From contig DBYD01000008.1 in assembly GCA_002309855.1 (NCBI GenBank), positions 1 through 35,830 of the forward strand: DNA of 35,830 nt, in the 5' to 3' direction. The position numbers and the translations under genes are program-made. Positions 1 through 8,100 of this stretch are shown here, one piece after another (the first letter of the stretch is position 1; each line of letters begins with the position of its first letter). Origin of the DNA: Bacteroidales bacterium UBA1195. GTDB lineage: Bacteria; Bacteroidota; Bacteroidia; Bacteroidales; WCHB1-69. The notes under the pieces were generated by a model. The model did no database searches. It was given only the letters and a program-made list of their open reading frames with translations, and was not told the origin of the DNA.

Positions 1-235
1 ATAGCCAACACTATTTGTGGTATATCCGACCCGCCTGTCGGATAAGGTTGCCCCTGCCTTAAAAGGAACCGGGCGGGTGGGGGTGACAAGCGGCGGACTT
101 GTAAAAGCGCAAACATGGTTCCCGCCACCTTTGTGGAAACCTGGGAGGTGGTTCAAGCTGGGTCCAGTGTTTCTCGGGTGGGGGAAGGCGAAAGCGCATC
201 CGCGCCGAAAGGCGGAAAAATGTTAGTAGCTGTGA
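1..235 (+). ncRNA. Possible structured non-coding RNA (unidentified)
   Basis: This GC-rich stretch precedes an AT-rich gene and has no convincing protein gene. It is rich in local hairpins: an 8-bp stem 23-30/37-44 with a 6-nt loop, a 5-bp stem 86-90/98-102, a stem pairing 125-130 with 146-151, and CGCC-GAAA-GGCG at 203-214, a classic GNRA tetraloop. A second shorter GAAA loop lies near 188-195. Such a run of stems and GNRA loops suggests a folded RNA. I could not match it to RNase P RNA, tmRNA, SRP RNA, 6S RNA or a group II intron domain V. The 5' end may lie outside the window, and the strand is inferred from the GAAA loops. Confidence 0.3.
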
Positions 236-254
236 ATTCAAAATAATAAATAAC

Positions 255-1034
255 ATGAAGACTTTGTTTTCAGGCTTGACAGCCACAATGGTTATAACCT
301 TTTGCATTTTCACATTTACAGGATGTGAAAAAGAGGAGATGTCACAAAATGAATTACGGAAACAAACAGAAGAATTGAATATCTGTTTGGCTACATCTGT
401 AGATGATTATGATATTTCCGTTCTTACCGCCCTTCCAGAATTCGATGTTTATGCGCGTCATATCTCCAATATGTTTGGAGGTTTCACATACAATGTTGAA
501 TCAAACGATTCATTTAATATTCACGTTAATAATCTCTGCCAAAACATATCAGGATCATCTGATCCCGATGAAATCATCACCAACTACTCTGATTTGGTCC
601 AGATGATTTTTCCCACTGAATATTTGTACGAAGTAACAAATAATAACGAACAGATTTCATATTGTATCAATGCAGATTCGTTAGCTTTGTCCTACCAAAA
701 TCTTATTTCTTCCATTAACACCATTTACCCAGGGTTTTATGAGGTCTCTGATGAGGTTAAACAACAAGTCTTGGCGAAAATGATTGTGGAGAGATTTTTT
801 GAGGGTAACGGTGTGGGCGGACCTTTGGAAGAAAAAAGGGATCATGATTTGGCGGTAGCACTTGTTGAATATTCAGCATCTATAGTAGCATCATTAACTT
901 CTCCGTTCTTTCCCCTCCTTTTTGCTGCAGCTACATACGTTTATTGCAGTCAAGTACAGTCAATTTGGAGAGAGTATTATGCCAATGGTGGCACAGAGCC
1001 AAAGGGGACATCGTGTAAAATATGTGAAAGCTAA
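255..1034 (+). CDS. Hypothetical lipoprotein
   Basis: This 259-residue protein begins with a lipoprotein signal peptide: a short charged N-terminus, a hydrophobic core and a lipobox ending at Cys24 (FTGC). It is therefore expected to be exported and lipid-anchored. After the Cys comes an acidic linker. The C-terminal third contains a hydrophobic stretch (about residues 205-232), and two Cys lie near the end (CKIC), possibly a disulfide or metal site. I do not recognise a family. The gene is much more AT-rich than the operon that follows. Only 11 bases separate it from the DUF805 gene, so the two are probably co-transcribed. Function unknown. Confidence 0.75.
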   Translation: MKTLFSGLTATMVITFCIFTFTGCEKEEMSQNELRKQTEELNICLATSVDDYDISVLTALPEFDVYARHISNMFGGFTYNVESNDSFNIHVNNLCQNISGSSDPDEIITNYSDLVQMIFPTEYLYEVTNNNEQISYCINADSLALSYQNLISSINTIYPGFYEVSDEVKQQVLAKMIVERFFEGNGVGGPLEEKRDHDLAVALVEYSASIVASLTSPFFPLLFAAATYVYCSQVQSIWREYYANGGTEPKGTSCKICES

Positions 1035-1045
1035 ATCATCTGATC

Positions 1046-1441
1046 ATGAATATTGTACTTAACGTTTTCCGTCATACGTTTGATTATAAGGGGAAAACAA
1101 ACCGTGAAGAGGCTGTAGTGTTTTGGTACATCTATGGTTTTTTTATGCTGATTGCTTATTTGATCGACATGCATTTTCAAATAAAAAACCACATGGTTAC
1201 CATTATATACAACCTGTTGCTCTTTCTGCCGTCATTATCTCTCGCCGTGCGTCGGTTACACGATGCTGGCAAATCCGGATGGTGGATAGTAGCCCCCCTT
1301 CTAGTATTACTGCTTTTTGCACCATTCCTTTTCTCTAATCCCAATAGTGTTCTTATTCTTCCCTTTATAATCATTGAAGGTATCGTATCTGTTTTCATGA
1401 TGTATCTCTACCTGTTACCATCCAAGGATATGACCCCGTAG
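1046..1441 (+). CDS. DUF805 family inner-membrane protein
   Basis: A 131-residue membrane protein. The N-terminal FDYKGKTNREE segment is followed by a transmembrane helix, then the family hallmark RRLHDAGKSGWW at about residues 72-83, and further helices. This arrangement (short cytosolic start, about four helices, conserved R-R-L-H-D motif) is characteristic of DUF805 proteins (YhaH/YhaI type in E. coli), whose biochemical role is not established. It lies 11 bases after the upstream lipoprotein gene and shares its low GC content. The family call is firm; the function is unknown. Confidence 0.85.
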   Translation: MNIVLNVFRHTFDYKGKTNREEAVVFWYIYGFFMLIAYLIDMHFQIKNHMVTIIYNLLLFLPSLSLAVRRLHDAGKSGWWIVAPLLVLLLFAPFLFSNPNSVLILPFIIIEGIVSVFMMYLYLLPSKDMTP

Positions 1442-1460
1442 ACTCAACCGCCTGTTTTTT

Positions 1461-1496
1461 TTACCCAAACGTGACGGCCGCAGGCCGCCGCATCAT
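1461..1496 (-). pseudogene. Possible remnant of the gene following DUF58 (11 codons)
   Basis: Seven bases after the DUF58 stop codon, on the same strand, two consecutive ATG codons open a frame reading MMRRPAAVTFG and then stop. The spacing and an A/G-rich lead-in make it look like the start of the next gene of the original operon, cut off after a few codons. It is too short to identify. It could equally be chance. Confidence 0.25.
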
Positions 1497-1503
1497 TTTC
1501 TTT

Positions 1504-1866
1504 TCACCGCCGGTGCGCAAACAGATGCTGCAGGGCGGGGATGTAATCCTCATCGGTGAAGATGCGCACATGGTCGGTCGAGGATTTCCGGAAAATCTCC
1601 TGCTGCGCGGCAAACAGCCTGTCCCACCACTGGAAATAGGCCGACTGGAAACCGGAGGCGGAGGTGTCCACCAGGGAAACCCGCCCCGTCTCCGCATCGC
1701 GGATATGCAGCATCCCCAAATCCGGAACCAGGCACTCGCCGCGGTCCACCACCTGGATGGCGGCCACATCGTGCTTGTTCCGCGCCACGCGGAGCGCATC
1801 CTCAAAACCGGTGTCCATGAAATCGGAAAGCAGGAAGGCGGTGCAGCGCTTCTTGAGGGCAGCGAA
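1504..1866 (-). pseudogene. 3' fragment of a DUF58 (MoxR-associated) gene
   Basis: Read on the minus strand, this encodes about 120 residues that match the C-terminal end of Bacteroidetes DUF58 proteins. It starts at KKRCTAFLLSDFMD (the VWA-like strand that ends in SDF), continues through KHDVAAIQVVDRGE and DAETG...DTSASG, and ends at DEDYIPALQHLF. DUF58 proteins are normally about 290-430 residues long and sit beside a MoxR AAA ATPase. Here the N-terminal two thirds and the ATPase are missing. Upstream of about 1866 the frame stays open but no longer resembles DUF58; it is antisense to the adjoining secretion-signal fragment. A gene remnant rather than a functional gene. Confidence 0.8.
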
Positions 1867-1867
1867 C

Positions 1868-1962
1868 AGGTTGTCAACATCTCCACCCTCGCAAAAGGGG
1901 TCTATTTCCTGAAAATCGGAACGGACCGCGCCACCGTCATGCGGAAAAATGTGGTGGAATAA
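1868..1962 (+). pseudogene. C-terminal T9SS type A sorting-domain fragment
   Basis: The plus-strand frame ends with a segment containing NISTLAKGVYFLKIGTD and finishing in MRKNVVE. This is the pattern of the last strands of the type A C-terminal sorting domain used by the type IX secretion system (N-[IV]-S-x-L-x-x-G-[VI]-Y-F-[LV]-K-[IV]). Only about 30 residues of an expected 70-80-residue domain are left, and no cargo protein precedes them. The upstream part of the open frame is just the antisense of the DUF58 fragment. A strong hairpin terminator follows the stop codon, as expected for the end of a real gene. The remnant implies that the lineage has, or had, a type IX secretion system. Confidence 0.7.
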
Positions 1963-1988
1963 AATCCATTTATAACGTATCAATGCGT

Positions 1989-2031
1989 TAAAATGTAGGG
2001 CTGCCATATATGACAGCCCTACATTTTTATT
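1989..2031 (+). terminator. Rho-independent terminator hairpin
   Basis: A long inverted repeat pairs ATGTAGGGCTG with CAGCCCTACAT around an ATAT-containing loop and is followed by TTTTTATTTT. It lies 26 bases after the sorting-domain fragment and between two converging transcription units, so it probably works in both directions. Confidence 0.8.
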
Positions 2032-2093
2032 TTCCTCCACAGGAATCCCCGTGGATTGTGCAATTTTTTCACCGGTTTGTATTTCCGTTTTGT

Positions 2094-2121
2094 GTAGAGA
2101 CGCGGCGCGCCACGTCTCTAC
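2094..2121. repeat. 28-bp REP-like palindrome
   Basis: A near-perfect inverted repeat: GTAGAGACG and CGTCTCTAC enclose GGCGCGCC, itself a palindrome. Palindromes with GTAGAGACG arms are dispersed intergenic repeats in several phyla, including Bacteroidetes and cyanobacteria. It lies between the terminator and the end of the glucan synthase gene. I see no second copy in this window. Confidence 0.65.
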
Positions 2122-2173
2122 GAAGACACCACCCATTCCCCGACGGTCATGGTGTCGCGGGCGGACGGCAATC

Positions 2174-5100
2174 CTATTCAAAAACCCATTCCGCAATGTG
2201 CGTGTTACCGTCGTCGCAAAGCGTAAGGCTGTTGCCGTCAAGCGGTGTGCCGTCGAGCGTCAGCTGGCGGAAGCGCGGAGGTTCGCCCTCCCTGCCCTTG
2301 AACTCGCAGCGGATGCGGTACAGCGTTTCCCCGTAGCGGTAGTCCAGTCCGAACGACTGCCATGCGGCCGGTGTGCATGGCTCCATGGCCAGCCGTACGC
2401 CGCTCTTGTGGAAGCCGAGAATGTTCTCTATGCCGGTCTTGTATGCCCATGATGCGGAGCCGGTGTACCATGTCCAGCCGCCGCGGCCCGGATGCTGCGG
2501 GTTGCTGTAGATGTCGGCGGCGATGCAGTATGGCTCCACCTTGTATTTAAGCACATCGGCAAGAGTCTGCGTGCGGTGCACCGGATTGATGAGCGAATAG
2601 AGGAAATAGGCCATGTCGTTGCGTCCCTCCTTGAGCTGTGCCATGATGTACCACATGGCTCCGTGCGTATATTGGCCTCCATTCTCGCGCACCCCGACAG
2701 GATAGTTCATGATATATCCCGGCGAAGGCTGCGAATTCTGGAAGGCGGGGGTCAGCAGCTGGATGATCTCATGCTCGCGGTTCACCAGACGTCTGTCGGT
2801 CTCGCGCATCACGCTCTCCTTCTGCTCCGGTGTGGCCACATCGGTGAGGATGCTCCAGGCCTGGCTGATTAGGTCTATCTGGCATTCCGTATTGTTGCGC
2901 GAACCCATCGGGTCGCCGTTGTCGTAGTAGGCGCGCAGGAACCATGCGCCGTCCCAAGCATTCTTCTGAAGCGCGTCAATAAGGGAGGTGCGGTACATGT
3001 CCAGCTCCTCGCAATAGGAGAGGTCCGCACCGGGCATCATCTCTGTAAGCTGCCTCATTTTCGGCAGAAGGTCGGCAAGGAAGAAGGCCACCCATACGCT
3101 TTCGCCTTTGCCCTTGACACCAACTGCGCTCATGCCGTCGTTCCAGTCCCCGCAGCCCATTAGCGGCAGCCCGTGCACCCCTTTGCGCGACATCGCCCTG
3201 TTGACGGCCCTGCGCAGATGCTCGTAAAGCGTGGCGTACTCGAAGCGTGTGTCGTTGTCGCCTTCCGGAACGGAATAGTTCATGCCCCTTTCGGCCTCGT
3301 TCGGGGCCAGCTGGTCGGCCTGGCAGAAGGGTACGGTTTCGGAAAGTATCGCCGTGTCGCCGGTGACGGTGATGTACTGGTAGGTCACAAACACCAGCCA
3401 GAGGTAGTCGTCGCTGAAGGTGGTTCTGGCACCCAGTTTCATGCTCTCGTGCCACCAGTGCAGCACATCGCCTTCGGCAAACTGGTGGGCGGCGTGGTCG
3501 AGAATCTGCCGTCGGGCATATCCGGGGTCGCTGTAGAGCAGTGACATCACATCCTGCAGCTGGTCGCGGAAGCCGGTCGCCCCACCCACCTGGTAGAATC
3601 CGGCGCGGGCATACAGCCTTGACGAATAAACCTGGTAGAGGTACCACCGGTTCAGCATGTGGTTGAAGCTTCTGTCGGGAGTCTCCACCTGGATGCAGGA
3701 GAGCTTTTCGTCCCAAAACTCCCTGACCCTTTCAAATTCGGCGTTGATGCCCTCTATTGTGGGCGCTGCTAATGGGGTGCCGCCTTCACTCCTGTCGAAG
3801 GAGCTGATGACAAAGGCCATCTGCCTTTCGCCGTTGGCCGGAACGGTGACGGACAGTCCAAGACGCTTGCGGTTGGGCGATTCCAGTCCGAAGCCGGTGA
3901 GCGGTTCGGTTGCTGTAAGCTGCACCACCATGTTGCTGTAGATGGGATGATAGACGTTGCGCACATAAAGGCTGTTCGTGTTTTCATCCCATTCTGAATG
4001 GAGATAGCGTGCTGTCCGCTCCTCGCACATGCCGAGCACAAGCTTGTAGACCATGTCGAGCTGCACATCCATTGTATCGGCGGTCTTGTTGGTTACCCTT
4101 ATCTGGTAGTATTTCTCCATGCGCTCCCGCGCAACAAAGAGCCGAACATCCACCTTCATGTCCTCATATTCGGCGTCAAAGGCGGAATAGCCCTGGCTGT
4201 GCCGTGCGGTGGCCGGCACAAACTGTTTTTTGTTTATGAGCAGCATTTCACTGGCATTGTCGCGGACAATGTCGTTGCTCCAGCTGGTGAGCTTGAACTG
4301 CTGCGCGTTGTTGGCGAAGGTGAATCCGGCCATGGTGGAGCTGACCACGCATCCGAAGTGCCGGTTGGCGATCACGTTCACCCACGGCATCGGGGTGTTG
4401 GTGTTGGTGATGACGTAGTCGCGCCCGTCGTTGTCGAAACCGCCGTACTGGTTGTAGAATTCGAGGTCGCTCCATACGCGGAACTCCTTCTTCGGTTTCA
4501 GCACCGGATGCTCCACCTTGTCCTGATAATGCTGGTTGGCCTCTTCAAGGCGTTGCAGCTGCTGCTCGATGGTCACTCCGTCGCGGGTGTTGAATTCCAA
4601 CCGCGCAACCGTGTGCAGCAGTATGCGTTCCTCTCCGGTAATGTCATCCCCGTCAATCACATATACGTGCCCTTTGTCGCTGTGTGGAGCCCAAAGATGC
4701 TCCGTGTTGGCCATCCCGAGGATGAAATGCTTCAGCCCCTCGCGCTCGTTCTGCGGCGCATCGTTGATGATTACAAGGTCGAGAATCAGGCCGTGCACCT
4801 TGTAATATTCAAATGCCCTGAGCAGCTCCTTGGCGAAGCCGGAACGCTCCATGCTGTCGATTTCCAGCAGCAGTATGGCAAAGTCCCCGCTTATGCTGAA
4901 ACGCCACAGGCCGCTTTGCGACAAGGTGTTGCGGGCGAGTATGGGCTGGCGCGTGTTGCCGAGGGCGGCAGTCTGGGCCATGTATTTGGCGATGTTGTTG
5001 TACAGCCGCATCTGTGAGCCTTTGAGCAGCGACATGTTGGTGCGGATGTTGTTATATACCGATGCGGTGCGGAATGCGTCCTCAATGTCGATGGGGCTCT

Positions 5101-8100
5101 GGTACTGCCCGGCAAGCTGCAGCAGCTGCTCGCGCGATTTGGCGAAGCCGGTGAGGATATAGGCCTCCGCCTGCTTGCCCTCCGGAATGTGGAGACGGCG
5201 GCGCATGCTCATTATCGGGTCGAGGGTGGTCCCCACGGTGCCTGTGAGGGTGCGGCGGCTCTCCATGATGTCGGCGTGCTGCAGGCTGTTGCCGCGTCCG
5301 AGGAATTTGAGCCGTGAGGTCTCATACTCCACCAGATTGGACCAGCCCCCCTTGTCGCCATCATTGCCGTTGTCCGCCACCCACAGTTTGTGGAGCAGAT
5401 AGTTGCGTGTGTTGTTGGCGGCAGGTTTCACGAAAAGCAGCGCCTCATGCTCGGAGTCGTATTCGGAAAGGATCTTCATCCCGTTGAAGACGCGGTGGCT
5501 CTCGTCTTCGGCGCAGGTGGCAAGCACCACCTCGCCGTAGCTGGTGATTTCCAGGTCGGCATCGCTGCCGCTGTTGTTGGTGAAGGTTATGCGGCGGATT
5601 TCTGCCGAACGCTCCTTGAGCACCGTTATTTCAGTCTTGGTCTCAATCCCCTCGTCCACCCGCAGGAAGCTGATCTTGTCGCTGGCGAAGCTCACATGGT
5701 AGCCCTCCGGCATCACGTCGAGAGGGGCGTAGGTGTTGCACCAGAGCCGGTCGTTCCTTAGGTTGCGGATGTAAAGGTAGGAGCCGTAATGGTCTGCGCT
5801 TATCTTGCGGTAGCGTCCGAGCATGGTCTCCTTGTAGCGGGAGAAGCCGCTGCCGCGGTCATTAAGCAGCACAGTGTACTGCCCGTTGCTCAGCACGCCT
5901 ATCTCAGGCACTGTGGCAATGTTGTCGAAATCGCGGGCGTCGCTCTCCGTCTGGACCTTTGAATACTGATAGCGTTTGTATTGTGTGACCTTGAGGTCGA
6001 TGTAGGGCTTCACCTGGGCCTTCTCCTTGAGCAGGGTCTCCATGGAACGCATTGCGGGCTCCTGCATGAAGAAATTCTGTATGCAATTATTGCACAGATA
6101 ATTGGCAAGCGAAGCCAGAATCATCCCCTGATGGTGGGCGTAGTGCGCCAGCACATGCACATGATCCTCATCGTCGTAGCTTTCGTAGAAACCGAAATCG
6201 TCATACATGTCCAGTTTCCTGAAACGCCTGATGTTCTCATATACGGCACGAGGGTTTGCGCTTATGGCCAGCAGCGAGCTGTATGGGGAGATGACAATAC
6301 GGTCGGGGGTGGTGTTCTGGAATTTCAGGTAAGGCACCCCGAAAGCGTGGTATTTGTAGTTAAGCGCGTCGTCCATCTCGTTGTAGGCCGTCTCGGAGAT
6401 GCCCCATGGCAGGTTCTTCGCCCCGGAATTGCGGATGAAGGCGCGTTGGGCGCGGATTGCAAAGCTGTAGGTCTCGTCCATCAGGGTGTGCCGGTAGGTG
6501 GGCAGGAAAATCAGCGGCATGAAATATTCGAACAGCGTGCCGTACCAGGAGGCGACCCCTTTGTATCCCTTGTACTGGACTAATGTCTTGTCAAGGCAGA
6601 ACCAGTGTTTGTAGGGGGCGTCGCCTTGCGCGATGGTCAGGAAGCTGGTGAGCCGCGCCTCGGAGGCGAAGTTGTTGTAATGGTAGGGCAGGAGCTTGTA
6701 GTTGCCGCAGTCGTAGCCGATGCTGAAAACATCCAGCTCGGGGTTGTACAGCTTCATGAAGTCGGTCTGGTCAATCAGACGCTGCACTTTGGCGAGCAGC
6801 CCCTTGGCTTTGCCGCCCTCTGTACCGTACAGGGTGTTGAGGTATCCTTTCACGGCATACAGGCAGGCCACGAAATTGCCGCTGTCGCAGGTGCTGATGA
6901 AGAAGTCGGGCAGTGCCTTGAGCGACTTCACGTCATACCAGTTGTACAGATGTCCGTTCCATTTCTCAAGCCTGCAGACGGTGTCGATGATATGCTCCAG
7001 CCTGTCCGCCGCCTCGTTGTGGCTTATGAAGCCCAGCTCCGCAGCACTGACAGTTGCGGTGAGCGAATAGCCGATGTTGGTGGGCGAGGTCTTGTAGTCG
7101 GTCTTGTTTTCGCGGTTAAGCTGGTAGTTGTCGGGGATAAGCCAGTTATGCTCCTCGGTGATCATGCTGTCGAAGAAATGCCATGTGTCCTTGGCTATCT
7201 GCCTGACCTCCGCATTCTCCTTTACGGTGAGGCGGTTCTTGTCATGGGAGAATTTTTTGCCGAGCCAGTACATCAGGAAGGGTGCTCCGCACCATGACAG
7301 CAGGCAGAACAGCATTGCCGCAAAATCGGCCATGTTGCCATAACTTTGGAGCTTGCACAGGAGCAGTGCAAGCGAAGCCGCATAGTTGAACAAGAACTTG
7401 CCGATATAGTCGCCCAAAGTGCCTTTGGTGCTCTTGGCGGCCTCGTCGCTGGTTATCCAGTTGAGCAGATTTTTGTGGCTGAACCACATGCGCCAGCAGG
7501 CGCGTATGGCCGCATCGGTGTACATCCAGGCCTCTTTCGGAAGCAGCGCGAACTTCACTATGGAGCGGTAGACTATCACTTTGAAACCCCGCATCAGCGT
7601 CATGTAGTAGCGGTACCGCTTGCCGAAGCGCGGCAGTGTCGTGATTTGTCCGATGATGAAGAAAAGTATTGGCGATGCCACGGCGACAAGCGCAACCACA
7701 AGGAACCAGACGGCATGTGCCCATGTGATGCCGCTGAATCCCACAAAAAGTATAACCAGCAGAGCGAGGCTCAGCACCGAGCGGCGCAGGTTGTCGAAAA
7801 TTTTCCAGCGTCCGATGGTGTTCACCTGGTTCTTCACTTTTTCACCCTTTTCGTTGCGCACGCGGTTTTTCAGCCAGCCTATTATCTGCCAGTCGCCGCG
7901 CGTCCAGCGGTGGTGCCGTTTGGCGTCGTCGATGTAGTTGGAGGGGTTGTCGTCGAACAGCTCCAGGTCGTTGATGAGGCCGCAGCGGATGTGGCAGCCC
8001 TCGATAAGGTCGTGGCTGAGGATGAGGTTTTCGGGGAATGTGCCCTTCAGCACCTTCTGGAAAACCTTCAGGTCATAGATTCCCTTGCCGCAGAAGGTTC

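Noticed and set aside
17..226. A 69-codon open frame on the plus strand (and an 84-codon frame on the minus strand, 59-313).
   Set aside because: Low-complexity Pro/Gly/Arg composition, no ribosome site, and better explained by the GC-rich, hairpin-rich non-coding stretch.
1471..1962. A 163-codon plus-strand frame as one gene.
   Set aside because: The first two thirds are only the antisense of the DUF58 fragment; just the last 30 codons resemble a real protein (sorting domain).
3998..5017. A 339-codon plus-strand frame opposite the glucan synthase.
   Set aside because: It is a shadow of the GC-rich ndvB gene, without recognisable domains and with skewed Val/His composition.
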